64,000 bases of DNA from Fundicoccus_A sp052115865 (lineage in GTDB: Bacteria > Bacillota > Bacilli > Lactobacillales > Aerococcaceae): the NCBI RefSeq assembly GCF_052115865.1, contig NZ_JBQKME010000009.1, positions 38,350 through 102,349 of the forward strand, given 5' to 3'. The position numbers were made by a program, and so were the translations under genes. Each line of letters begins with the position of its first letter. The stretch's first letter is position 1. Below, piece by piece: positions 24,830 to 34,119 of this stretch. The notes beneath the pieces were generated by a model, which was not told the DNA's origin, made no database searches, and saw only the letters and a program-made list of their open reading frames with translations.

Positions 24830-25837
24830 TTAAATAAATAACTTGTTCACTAATTCTTCAGCAGTGACATTTCCGATGTATTTATTCAGATCTAACCCTG
24901 CTAGCGCGTCAATCATGGCTTGGTGTTCAAATCTTACCCCAACCAGACGGTCTTCAACATCTGAAATATTTCCTAAACCAAAGAAGTCACCAAAAATTCT
25001 TGCTTCTGCAATTTTCCCTTGTTTCACATTTAAGCGGAAATCAACAAAGCCGAATGGGAATTTGTGGCTTTCAGCGATATCGAAATCAGGTGATTTACCA
25101 TAGTTCCAATCCCAATTCCCCATCCGTTCTTCACGTAGCTTCATGACACCTTCCCAGATTTCATCCGTTAATTTAAACTCTGGAACTTCTTCTCGGCTTT
25201 TTATATTAAAGATTTCAAGTAAAATACGGTCACGGAATTCTTCAGTCGTTAGGTTTTTATATTCATCATCAACATAAGGTTTGATGTTGGTGACACGAGA
25301 ACGAACGGATTTAATCCCTTTTGATTCAATTTTTTCTTTACGAGGTTTCAAAGCATTATTGACTTCGTCTAAGTCGGAATCAAAAAGAATGGTTCCATGA
25401 GCGGTCATACGGCCATCTTTAGCATACATAGCATTTCCACTGAATTTTTTGCCATCAATTAGCAAGTCGTTACGACCTTGTAATTCCGCTTCGGTTGCTC
25501 CCATTTTATGGAGAGCTTCAATCACAGGTTTGGTAAAACTTTGGAAGTCACGGAAAGTACCATCGTCATCCTTAATAAAACAGAAAGAGAAGTTACCTAA
25601 ATCATGGTAAACAGCCCCGCCACCTGACATGCGGCGAACGACTTGAATCCCTTTTTCTTCAATATAAGGTTGGTTAACTTCTTCAATGGTATTTTGGTTA
25701 CGGCCAATAATGATCGAAGGTTCATTGATGTAAAACAATAAAATTGGTTCATCGACTAGGCGATTTTCAACCAAATAGGTTTCTAAAGCAATATTTACCG
25801 AAGCGTCATAATTATTTCCGTTATCAACAAAAATCAT
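24830..25837 (-). CDS. lplA: Lipoate--protein ligase A
   Basis: 335-residue enzyme attaching lipoate to E2/GcvH domains via lipoyl-AMP. The BPL/LplA domain shows FYINEPSIIIGRNQNTIEEVN, RRMSGGGAVYHDLGN (about residues 70-84) and GKKFSGNAM (about 132) with the catalytic lysine. The C-terminal accessory domain (about 250-335) is present, so it is the full two-domain form. It is a single gene; its 3' end overlaps a weak motif variant. Confidence 0.95.
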   Translation of the reverse strand: MIFVDNGNNYDASVNIALETYLVENRLVDEPILLFYINEPSIIIGRNQNTIEEVNQPYIEEKGIQVVRRMSGGGAVYHDLGNFSFCFIKDDDGTFRDFQSFTKPVIEALHKMGATEAELQGRNDLLIDGKKFSGNAMYAKDGRMTAHGTILFDSDLDEVNNALKPRKEKIESKGIKSVRSRVTNIKPYVDDEYKNLTTEEFRDRILLEIFNIKSREEVPEFKLTDEIWEGVMKLREERMGNWDWNYGKSPDFDIAESHKFPFGFVDFRLNVKQGKIAEARIFGDFFGLGNISDVEDRLVGVRFEHQAMIDALAGLDLNKYIGNVTAEELVNKLFI

Positions 25838-25904
25838 TCAAACATTCCTTTCAATATCTCATTTACTATATGATATCATTTATTTCTGAAAATAGCTGAA
25901 AAAA

Positions 25905-27555
25905 TTATGCTTTATAGTCAAAGTTCGGAATATTATTCCAACGTCTAGCAATCGACCGCACTGCCATTTTGGGTTGACGTTCGCGAGTAAATATCCCTTT
26001 CTTATTCCCCTGGATACGATTAAGCCCAAGTTTTGTCTGGAAGTCCGCGAAATTCCATAGTTGCTCACCAATAAAGTTATCAAATTCATCAAATACCCTG
26101 TGGTTCATTTCGTAGTAGTCTTCTTGGAATTCTTCTGAAAATGGAGTAGCCTCCATTGAATGAATGCCCGCCACCGTATCGGCACCGTACTCCGTATACA
26201 TGATTGGTTTGTCTGGATATTTTTCTGTCCATTCCAGGAGTTCAGCCCGGACTTGACCTTCTGCCGTTTCTAAATCACCATGTGATAGATACCAACCAAG
26301 ATAGCGGTTTAAGCAAATGACATCCACAAGGTCTGTCGTTTTGTCAGTATGAGGCATGGACATCATAATTTGAACCAGCGTCAATGGACGTATGTGAGGA
26401 TCTAATTCTCTAGCTAAATCAAATAGCGGTTTAAAATATTCGTAAGCACCTGGGCTATAGGATGCTGGTTCATTGGCAATCGACCACATTACTACACAGG
26501 CGTGGTTTTTATCCCGTGCAATGAGTTCGCGGATGACTTGTTCATGGGCTTGAGTCGTATCTAATGTCGTAAAAGTATTGTCTGTAAAGTTAGGATCACC
26601 AACAGCAGACACGTCAAAATTAAAGGATTCCATAATGCCAACTCCCGTTGTCTCATCAATAACAACAATGCCTTCACGATCACATAAGCGCATCATTTCT
26701 TCGGAGTAAGGATAATGGGACGTCCGCAATGAGTTGGCACCCATCCGTTTCATTAGCTGAATATCTAAGACATTTAGCGCATTATCTAAACCACACGACC
26801 ATGCACATAACTATCCTCATGTTTACCAAATCCTTTAAAGTAGAATGGCTTATGATTAATTAAAAACTTCCCATTTTTCACTTCAATTTTGCGAATACCA
26901 AATGGCTCGTTATAGACATCCAATATATTTGACCCATCTTTTAATGTAACTTTTGCTGTATACAAATAAGCATGCAATGGTTGCCATAAATGCGGTTGCT
27001 CGATTGTTAAAGCGGAATTTGGTTTACCGCTCGCGACAACTTCGCCTTCTTCATCCATTATTTCAATAAATATCTCATGTTGATTCAATTTGTTCGTATC
27101 GACTGAAAAGTCAATCGTTGCCTGTGACAAGTCATGATTGAGTTGGGGGTTAATACGAATATCTTCGATAAAATAATGGTTGGTGGTGTATAAAGTAACG
27201 GGGCGATGGATACCGGCATAATTGAAAAAGTCAAAGTTTTATCCATTTTTCTTTTGAGTCGGCCTTGGCTATCAGTCGTTTCAGAGTAGTTACCTACTGG
27301 AAGTGTTGTATGGTCAAGCATATTGCTGATCCGAACTGTGAGGAGATTTTCTCCTGGGACTGCGACTTCAGTAATGTCCATTTCAAAGGGAGTAAAACCA
27401 CCTTTGTGGTGGTAAATCTCTTGCCCATTTAAATAAACCCACGCTTCATGCGTTGCTGATCCAAACCGTAATACTTTTCTTTCAGCTGCAAGTATATGAG
27501 GCAAATCGAAAGATGTTTGATACCAAAAGAAACCTGTGTGATTGCGGATAGCATC
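25905..27555 (-). pseudogene. uidA: Beta-glucuronidase, broken by truncation and two frameshifts
   Basis: Three frames together give a GH2 beta-glucuronidase. The N-terminal jelly roll (IRNHTGFFWYQTSF onward, from about 27555), the immunoglobulin-like part and the TIM barrel with the acid/base IANEP and nucleophile TEYGAD motifs are recognisable. The N-terminal 60 or so residues are missing. One A is lost in an A run near 27237-27240 (frame change after KMDK). A 2-bp GT excess near 26790 shifts frame again (HGR then stop, resuming GLDNALNVLD). Two independent shifts plus truncation make a true pseudogene more likely than sequencing error. Confidence 0.85.
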
Positions 27556-27672
27556 AATAAATAATCATATAAATATATTATAAAATAGACGCTAGGATTA
27601 TGCTAAAGATAGGACTGTTAGACAAATTGATTATTGCTATAACCCACATATATAAAACGTTTAAATAAATAA

Positions 27673-27720
27673 ACACTATATATTGTGTTTAAAAAATAAA
27701 AAAATCCATATATATAGTAA
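27673..27720. promoter_or_regulatory. Tandem NrdR boxes upstream of nrdDG
   Basis: ACACTATATATTGTGT (27673-27688) matches the NrdR box consensus. A second, weaker box TCCATATATATAGTAA (27705-27720) lies with its centre 32 bp away, the usual three-turn spacing. NrdR represses ribonucleotide reductase genes when dATP is high. The rest of the 27555-27799 gap is AT-rich with the promoter below. Confidence 0.85.
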
Positions 27721-27726
27721 TTTTTC

Positions 27727-27755
27727 TTGCTATAACTATAGGTAAATGTTATAGT
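27727..27755 (+). promoter_or_regulatory. Sigma-A promoter of nrdDG
   Basis: TTGCTA, 17-bp spacer, TATAGT, just downstream of the NrdR boxes. The region also forms the inverted repeat CTATAAC/GTTATAG. Confidence 0.7.
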
Positions 27756-27798
27756 TTTTATAATGAATAATTAGCAGTATGAGGAAGAGGTAAGAAAT

Positions 27799-30051
27799 AT
27801 GTCTGAACAGAGAGTCGTTAACATGAATAATATTTATCAAACCACAACGGATTTAAAAGTTAAGAAAAGAGACGGGCAAATAGTTTCTTATCGTTCGTAT
27901 CAAATTGCCACCGTAATCGAAAATGTTTTTAAATCGGTCAAAAGCCATTTTTCTGTTCAACAAATTGTGAATGAAATAGAAGCTTTAATTTTTAGTCAAT
28001 CTACAACAATCATTACAAGCAGTAGTATTTATTTGATTGTTATGGAGGTTTTAAGAAATAATCAGTTGTTTGAAGCAACTGAATTGTTTGAAGCTGTTTC
28101 GAAAAAACAAGCGCAAGATAAACAAGCACAATATGATGTTTCCCAAAAACTCCATGAATTACAATCCGGCGATCAAACTGTTGTGAATGAAAATGCCAAT
28201 AAGGATAGCCGTGTTTTTAATACCACCCGTGATTTAACGGCAGGGGTTAGTGCCAAAGCAATTGGTTTAACCATGCTACCGCCGGCTGTTGCTAATGCGC
28301 ATCTTAAAGGGGACATTCACTATCACGATTTGGACTACCATCCTTATTCACCCATGACGAATTGCTGTTTAATTGATTTTAAAGGCATGCTAAGTCAAGG
28401 TTTTCATATTGGGAATGCCCAAGTGGAGTCTCCGCGCTCAATCAATACGGCTACCGCCCAAATTGCTCAAATTGTCGCCAATGTTGCTTCTTCGCAATAT
28501 GGTGGTTGTAGTGCGGATCGAATTGATGAAGTCCTCGCTCCATATGCGCGTTTAAATTTTGAAAAACATTTAAAAACAGCGCAAGAGTGGATTGAAGACT
28601 CAAGCCAGCACGAAGCTTATGCTTATCGTAAAACTGAAAAAGATATTTATGATGCGATGCAAAGTTTAGAGTATGAAATAAATACCTTGTACACTTCCAA
28701 TGGACAAACGCCTTTTACCACCCTTGGCTTTGGTCTTGGGACAGATTGGTTTAGCCGCCATATTCAAAAAGCAATTTTAAAAGTACGTTTGGAAGGGCTA
28801 GGACGGGAAAAAAGAACTGCCATTTTTCCTAAGTTGGTATTTACTTTAAAAGATGGGGTTAATCTGAAAACAACAGATCCTAATTATGATATAAAACAAA
28901 TGGCTGTGGACTGTGCTACAAAGAGAATGTATCCCGATGTCTTGATGTATGATAAGATTGTTGAATTAACGGGTAGTTTTAAAGCGCCGATGGGCTGTCG
29001 CTCGTTTTTACAGGGATGGCTGGATGAGAATGGTAACGAAGTGAATAGTGGCCGGATGAATTTAGGGGTCGTGACCTTAAATATTCCGCGTATTGCTATT
29101 GAAGCCGATGGGAATCAAGAACAATTTTGGACAATTTTAAATGAACGCTTGGAAGTCGCCAAAACAGCTTTGTTGTACCGAATTGAACGTTGCCGTGAAG
29201 CCTTAACTGAAAATGCGCCAATCCTTTACCAGCACGGGGCCTTTGGAAAACGTTTGAATCTCTCTGATGGGGTGGATGAGGTATTTAAGAACAAAAGAGC
29301 TACCATATCCTTAGGCTTTATTGGCTTATATGAAGCGGCTAGCTGTTTTTACGGACCAGACTGGGAGCATAACTTAGAAGCGAAGGAATTTACTTTAGAT
29401 ATTTTACGTCATATGAAAAAGCATACGGATGCCTGGGGCAATACTTACGGCTATCATTTTAGTGTTTACAGTACGCCTTCAGAGAGTTTAACCGATCGTT
29501 TTAGTCGATTGGATAAGGAAAAGTTTGGTGTGATTGCAGATATTACTGACAAAGATTACTATACCAATAGTTTTCATTATGATGTCCGTAAAGATCCTAA
29601 TCCATTTGAAAAACTCAACTTTGAAAAAGATTATGCAAAATACACCAGCGGCGGTTTTATTCATTATTGCGAATATCCAAATTTACGGCAAAATCCTGCT
29701 GCCTTAGAAGCTGTCTGGGACTTTGCTTACGATAAAATTGGTTATTTAGGAACGAATACTCCGATTGACCAATGTTTTGAATGCCAATTTAAAGGTGATT
29801 TTGACCCAACTGCTCGCGGTTTCCGCTGCCCACAGTGCGGTAATAGCAATCCTGATACTTGTGATGTGGTTAAAAGAACCTGTGGTTACCTTGGCAACCC
29901 ACAAATTAGACCGATGGTTAAAGGCCGTCATAAGGAAATTAGTGCTCGGGTGAAACACTTAACTGCCGATCAAGTTTTAGCAGAAGATGCGACCCGCGCC
30001 ATGAACAAAGAAACCCGCATGCGTATTTTAAGTCATTTAGATAAGTACTAG
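27799..30051 (+). CDS. nrdD: Anaerobic (class III) ribonucleoside-triphosphate reductase
   Basis: 750-residue glycyl-radical enzyme reducing NTPs to dNTPs without oxygen. An N-terminal ATP-cone (residues about 15-110, VKKRDGQIVSYRSYQIA) gives allosteric control. The catalytic barrel follows (GDIHYHDLDYHPYSPMTNCCLIDF), then the C-terminal Cys4 zinc site (C-x-x-C ... C-P-Q-C) and the glycyl radical motif RTCGYLG. The start follows GAGGAAGAGG. It forms an operon with nrdG and carries NrdR boxes upstream. Confidence 0.97.
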   Translation: MSEQRVVNMNNIYQTTTDLKVKKRDGQIVSYRSYQIATVIENVFKSVKSHFSVQQIVNEIEALIFSQSTTIITSSSIYLIVMEVLRNNQLFEATELFEAVSKKQAQDKQAQYDVSQKLHELQSGDQTVVNENANKDSRVFNTTRDLTAGVSAKAIGLTMLPPAVANAHLKGDIHYHDLDYHPYSPMTNCCLIDFKGMLSQGFHIGNAQVESPRSINTATAQIAQIVANVASSQYGGCSADRIDEVLAPYARLNFEKHLKTAQEWIEDSSQHEAYAYRKTEKDIYDAMQSLEYEINTLYTSNGQTPFTTLGFGLGTDWFSRHIQKAILKVRLEGLGREKRTAIFPKLVFTLKDGVNLKTTDPNYDIKQMAVDCATKRMYPDVLMYDKIVELTGSFKAPMGCRSFLQGWLDENGNEVNSGRMNLGVVTLNIPRIAIEADGNQEQFWTILNERLEVAKTALLYRIERCREALTENAPILYQHGAFGKRLNLSDGVDEVFKNKRATISLGFIGLYEAASCFYGPDWEHNLEAKEFTLDILRHMKKHTDAWGNTYGYHFSVYSTPSESLTDRFSRLDKEKFGVIADITDKDYYTNSFHYDVRKDPNPFEKLNFEKDYAKYTSGGFIHYCEYPNLRQNPAALEAVWDFAYDKIGYLGTNTPIDQCFECQFKGDFDPTARGFRCPQCGNSNPDTCDVVKRTCGYLGNPQIRPMVKGRHKEISARVKHLTADQVLAEDATRAMNKETRMRILSHLDKY

Positions 30052-30080
30052 GGATATTTATTAAAGGAAAGAGGTTTTAA

Positions 30081-30653
30081 ATGGTTTATAATCCCAAGCC
30101 TGCTGAATGGACGGCCGAACGTTTTACAAAAAATAAAATTGCTGACTATAAACCATTTAATTTTGTAGATGGCGAAGGCGTGCGTTGCAGCATTTATGTC
30201 AGCGGTTGTCCCTTTAATTGTGCCGGTTGTTATAATAAAATTGTGCAAGATTTTAATTATGGGATTGACTATACGCTGGAGTTGGAAAACCAGATTATTG
30301 CTGATTTGCGCCAGCCCTATGTACAAGGGATGACATTGTTGGGGGGCGAGCCCTTTCTCAATACACCGGTTTTGTTGCAGCTGGCGAAGCGGATTCGGTA
30401 TGAATTTGGAAATAGCAAAGACATTTGGGCTTGGAGTGGCTATTATTACGAAGAGCTCTTGCAAGAAACTGACGACAAATTGGAGTTGCTTTCCTATGTC
30501 GATATTTTGGTTGATGGCCGCTTCGAACTTAGTTTGCGCGATCTGACCTTGCGCTTTCGCGGCAGCAGCAACCAACGCATCGTGGATGTCAAAGCCAGCC
30601 AAGCCCAAGGCAAACTTGTGCTTTGGCAAAACGGCAACTACGATCACAACTAA
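30081..30653 (+). CDS. nrdG: Anaerobic ribonucleotide reductase activating protein
   Basis: 190-residue radical-SAM activase that installs the glycyl radical on NrdD. The CPFNCAGC (C-x3-C-x2-C) cluster motif is at about residues 46-53, and the GGEP SAM-binding motif follows (TLLGGEPFL). AAAGAGG precedes the ATG. A motif variant occupies the nrdD-nrdG gap, and the nrdG stop is fused to a variant copy (AATAAATATCGC). The last 150 bases become noticeably GC-rich. Confidence 0.95.
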   Translation: MVYNPKPAEWTAERFTKNKIADYKPFNFVDGEGVRCSIYVSGCPFNCAGCYNKIVQDFNYGIDYTLELENQIIADLRQPYVQGMTLLGGEPFLNTPVLLQLAKRIRYEFGNSKDIWAWSGYYYEELLQETDDKLELLSYVDILVDGRFELSLRDLTLRFRGSSNQRIVDVKASQAQGKLVLWQNGNYDHN

Positions 30654-30705
30654 AATAAATATCGCTGTTTTATTTATGAGTGAGTGATTTTTGAATATGG
30701 AGAGG

Positions 30706-30746
30706 AAAATAGCCAGAACGTTCATTGTGAACTTACTGGCTATTTT
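30706..30746 (+). terminator. Terminator of nrdDG
   Basis: AAAATAGCCAG ... CTGGCTATTTT, an 11-bp stem. Confidence 0.8.
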
Positions 30747-30867
30747 AAATTGGGATTTTTTTAGGCTCTTTTTGTGTTGTGACAGGGGAAAGATGCAAGA
30801 ACATGTCGTTCTGGGTTACAACTGACAAACAGGTCCAAAAATTGTGTAAATTAATTTAGTTATCGTG

Positions 30868-31277
30868 CGCGCTCGTTTGAAAAGGATGTTTCATCCGAGC
30901 GGACGGCCCGCGCTCGTTTGAAAAGGATGTTTCATCCGAGCGGCTGACTCGCGCTCGTTTGAAAAGGAGGTTTCATCCGAGCGGTATGTTCGCGCTCGTT
31001 TGAAAAGGTGATTTCATCCGAGCGGCTGACTCGCGCTCGTTTGAAAAGGTGATTTCATCCGAGCGGCTGACTCGCGCTCGTTTGAAAAGGTGATTTCATC
31101 CGAGCGGACGGCTCGCGCTCGTTTGAAAAGGTGATTTCATCCGAGCGGACGGCCCGCGCTCGTTTGAAAAGGAGGTTTCATCCGAGCGGCTGACTCGCGC
31201 TCGTATGAAAAGTGGATTTCATCCGAGCGGCTGGTTCGCGGTCGTACGAAAAGTGGATTTCATCCGAGCGGATCACT
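30868..31277. repeat. 41-bp tandem palindromic repeat array (R41), ten units
   Basis: Ten units of exactly 41 bp start every 41 bases from 30868. Each holds an imperfect palindrome CGCTCGTTTGAAAAGG ... TTTCATCCGAGCG (CGCTCG/CGAGCG and GAAA/TTTC arms), followed by a variable 7-9 bp linker such as ACGGCC, CTGACT or TATGTT. The last two units carry arm substitutions. The array fills the gap after nrdG, and its last unit supplies the 3' codons of the next gene. A solo relative lies at 63090. There are no CRISPR-length spacers. Confidence 0.9.
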
Positions 31278-31898
31278 CGCAATTAATCTTTCGTAACTCG
31301 CAGTGTAATATTTCTTAAACGCATCTTCATCCGCCAAAATCGTTTGTAGAATTTCCATTTGTTCTTTATTATTCTTCGTTTCAAGCCAAAAATTCATATA
31401 AGAATTCGGGCCATATTTATCAACCATATGATTATAAACAGCTTCGTAGTTTTCTTCTTGATTAAAGTCAGGATGGTAACTAAGTTGGAATTGGATGCAG
31501 CGGTCCAAAACTCTTTGAAAGTCAATATCACGGTCGGCTTCGGCAATGATTTTTCCGTAAATTGAACGGGGTGGTTCTAGGCGAGAGGCGCGATGGTCTT
31601 CTGCGGCTTCAGCCATGGTTTTGATTTGCTCAGTTGAAAAATACATTTTCAATTGCTCATCATTTTCGATTATCAATCCTGATGCGCGTTCATGTCCTTC
31701 ACGTCCTTGACGTAAACCGAGGTCATGGAAAACAGCAATGGTATAGACCATATCAAGGTCTACATCATAATCAGCGGCAATTTCTAAACTGTTTTTGATG
31801 ACTTGATAGACATGGTCAGGTTGGTGGGCGCCATCAAATTGTTTGTATTGAGGAATAATGTCGTTTTCAAAGTACTGTTGGAGTTGTGGGTCAAGCAT
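31260..31898 (-). CDS. HD-domain phosphohydrolase-like protein
   Basis: 212-residue cytoplasmic HD-superfamily protein. Visible metal-site elements are HVYQVIKNS (about residues 30-38), the FHDLG His-Asp pair (about 62-63) and the downstream HERASG and EDHR segments. The natural substrate (nucleotide or other phosphoester) is unknown. ATG at 31898 with AGGTG six bases upstream is preferred over the in-frame GTG three codons earlier. The C-terminal residues and stop are encoded by the last R41 repeat unit, so repeat insertion has replaced or extended the original end. Confidence 0.75.
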   Translation of the reverse strand: MLDPQLQQYFENDIIPQYKQFDGAHQPDHVYQVIKNSLEIAADYDVDLDMVYTIAVFHDLGLRQGREGHERASGLIIENDEQLKMYFSTEQIKTMAEAAEDHRASRLEPPRSIYGKIIAEADRDIDFQRVLDRCIQFQLSYHPDFNQEENYEAVYNHMVDKYGPNSYMNFWLETKNNKEQMEILQTILADEDAFKKYYTASYERLIASDPLG

Positions 31899-32036
31899 GA
31901 TTATCACCTAATTTCTGTGTTTCTCCTATTATAAACGAACTTTGAATATGATGCAGAGATATTTATTCAAAGCTTGATTTTTATTTTTTTAGGAAAGAAG
32001 TTGTATACTAGAAGTAAATACATTAGGAGGCGCACG

Positions 32037-33176
32037 ATGAATAAAGAAGAAAAAATTGCGATTTTGCAAGATATGATTCGGATTAAATCGGTTAATGACC
32101 ATGAAACAGAAGTGGCGAATTATTTTAAAGATTTATTGGCTAAACATGGTATTGACTCGGAAATTGTGGAATATGAAGGTAATCGAAGTAATTTAGTCGC
32201 CGAATTGAAAGGCAATGAAGATGGCAAGGTTTTAGCTATTAGCGGTCATATGGACGTGGTTGCGGCAGGTGATGAATCGGAATGGATCTATCCACCGTTT
32301 GATGCGGTCATTGAAGATGGTAAAATGTATGGGCGCGGAACAACCGATATGAAGGCGGGGACCACAGCCCTAGTATTAGCGATGATTGAACTGAAGGAAT
32401 CTGGTCGTCCGTTCAATGGTAAAATTAAACTTTTAGCTACCTTTGGGGAAGAAATTGGAACTTTAGGGGCCAAGCAATTAACGGAATTAGGTTATGCAGA
32501 CGATTTGGACGGTTTGTTAATTGCAGAACCGAGTGGAGCAAAATCACTTATCTCTGCTCACAAAGGTTCGATTAGTTACAAAGTTGTTTCCAAAGGTAAG
32601 GCGGCTCACAGTTCTATGCCACAAGAGGGCATCAATGCCATTGAACAATTAAATATCTTCATGTCTAAAATTAGTCCTGCGATGGCGGAAGTTATTGACC
32701 AATATGAAAGCGAGAAATTAGGGCGGACGACCCACGCCATTACACTTATTAGTGGGGGCACACAAGTTAATAGTATTCCTGAAAGCGCGGCTCTTGAAGG
32801 TAATATCCGTTCGATTGCTGAATTTGATAATGCGAAAATTCATGATTTGTTCAACAACATTATTTCTGAAATTAACGAAGAAATCGATGGGAAATTAGAA
32901 TTAACCTTTACGCAAAATAATTTTCCAGTGGATATGCCGGAAGATTCTGACTTAATTCAAGCGGCGAAAAAAGTGGTAGGTGATTTACCGATTGTTGGTC
33001 TATCAGCCACTACAGATGGGGCACAGTTTAGCCAAGCAGACAAAACATTTGATTTCCTTATTTTTGGTCCTGGAGAACCGACCTTGCCGCACCAAGTTAA
33101 CGAGTTTGTCAAAGTGGATGAATATATTGAATTTATTGATATCTTCCAAGACATTATTGTAGAATATTTAGCATAA
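32037..33176 (+). CDS. M20 family peptidase / ArgE-DapE-like deacylase
   Basis: 379-residue zinc hydrolase of the DapE/ArgE/ACY1 group. Metal ligands are visible in SGHMDVV, GRGTTDMKAG and TFGEEIGTLGAKQL, and the dimerisation domain occupies about residues 180-290 (AHKGSISYKV...AAHSSMPQEGINAIEQL). The family includes succinyl-diaminopimelate desuccinylase; since ddh is also in this window, a DapE role is not demanded and the substrate is open. AGGAGGCGC precedes the ATG at 32037; the frame stays open upstream without a good site. Confidence 0.85.
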   Translation: MNKEEKIAILQDMIRIKSVNDHETEVANYFKDLLAKHGIDSEIVEYEGNRSNLVAELKGNEDGKVLAISGHMDVVAAGDESEWIYPPFDAVIEDGKMYGRGTTDMKAGTTALVLAMIELKESGRPFNGKIKLLATFGEEIGTLGAKQLTELGYADDLDGLLIAEPSGAKSLISAHKGSISYKVVSKGKAAHSSMPQEGINAIEQLNIFMSKISPAMAEVIDQYESEKLGRTTHAITLISGGTQVNSIPESAALEGNIRSIAEFDNAKIHDLFNNIISEINEEIDGKLELTFTQNNFPVDMPEDSDLIQAAKKVVGDLPIVGLSATTDGAQFSQADKTFDFLIFGPGEPTLPHQVNEFVKVDEYIEFIDIFQDIIVEYLA

Positions 33177-33202
33177 TTATAATAAATATCAGGAGACATT
33201 CG

Positions 33203-34063
33203 ATGCGTGTTGAAAGTTTTAAATCATTAAGTGAAAAGCAAATCCAAGAAATATTAGCTTTAGAAGAGTTGGTCCACCAGCATGATGGAACATACCGCGA
33301 TATTTATTTGGATAATCGTTTTAATTTTGATCCTGAAATGCCGGCGTTTAGGCTCGCCTATGATCAAAATGAGCTAGTGGCTTGCCTGGCGATTTATGCG
33401 GATAGCCAAGAAGATGCGGAATTGACGCTGATTGTGCATCCGCAATATCGACGCCAATCGTTGGCTTCGCGCTTAATTAAAGCGGCAAAAGAAGAGATGG
33501 AAGCTTATGGAATTGAGCAGCATGTTTTTGTGAGTGAACGAAACTTCTTAGAGAAAATACCTCACTGGCAGCGGAAATTTTATTGGAATGAAGATGAAGT
33601 GGAATGGTTGATGGAATGCCCTGCTGCGTCAACCGCCCTCGGTACAGACTCCTTTACAATTCGGCTGGCTACTATAACAGATACGGCGGCGATCGCAGGT
33701 TTTCAAGCTGAAGCTTTTGATTCTTCTTACGAGGAGGCTTTGTTATATGCAGAAGGAGCCTTAGAGGATGAGACGCATCGTTTATATGTTTTTGAAAATA
33801 CAAAAGGGGAACTTTTAGGGTCTACATCGGTAAACTTAACCGAAGAATATTATTATTTTTTTGGTTTAGCTATTGCTGCGAAATTTCAAAATAAAGGGCT
33901 GGCTCAGCGGTTGATTCCGCAATTAATGCAGCTGTTATGGTGTGAGGAACCCTTGCCTTTTCGCTTAGCTGTCGAAAAAGAAAATACCAAAGCGATTCAT
34001 ATTTATCAAAAAAGTGGCTTTCGTTTATTGACCGAAGTTATTTATTTATATGAAAAGCTCTAA
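33203..34063 (+). CDS. Tandem GNAT acetyltransferase (two domains)
   Basis: 286 residues with two GNAT folds. The first (about 1-140) has LTLIVHPQYRRQSLASRLI as its acetyl-CoA site. The second (about 150-286) has GLAIAAKFQNKGLAQRLI and ends EKENTKAIHIYQKSGF. Substrate unknown; proteins of this layout are sometimes mycothiol-synthase-like or regulatory. AGGAGA precedes the ATG and overlaps a motif variant (33181). The first domain is G-rich after an internal inverted motif variant at 33297. Confidence 0.8.
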   Translation: MRVESFKSLSEKQIQEILALEELVHQHDGTYRDIYLDNRFNFDPEMPAFRLAYDQNELVACLAIYADSQEDAELTLIVHPQYRRQSLASRLIKAAKEEMEAYGIEQHVFVSERNFLEKIPHWQRKFYWNEDEVEWLMECPAASTALGTDSFTIRLATITDTAAIAGFQAEAFDSSYEEALLYAEGALEDETHRLYVFENTKGELLGSTSVNLTEEYYYFFGLAIAAKFQNKGLAQRLIPQLMQLLWCEEPLPFRLAVEKENTKAIHIYQKSGFRLLTEVIYLYEKL

Positions 34064-34070
34064 ATAAATA

Positions 34071-34119
34071 ATCCAAACTTAAAATGATAGTAATTATCAT
34101 CATAAGTTTGGATTTTTTC
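34071..34119. terminator. Bidirectional terminator between convergent genes
   Basis: ATCCAAACTTA ... TAAGTTTGGATTTTTT, with an inner inverted repeat ATGATAGTAATTATCAT. Confidence 0.85.

Noticed and set aside
30868..31277. CRISPR array
   Set aside because: Conserved hairpin units have only 7-9 bp linkers, several of which recur; no 26-38 bp unique spacers and no cas genes nearby.
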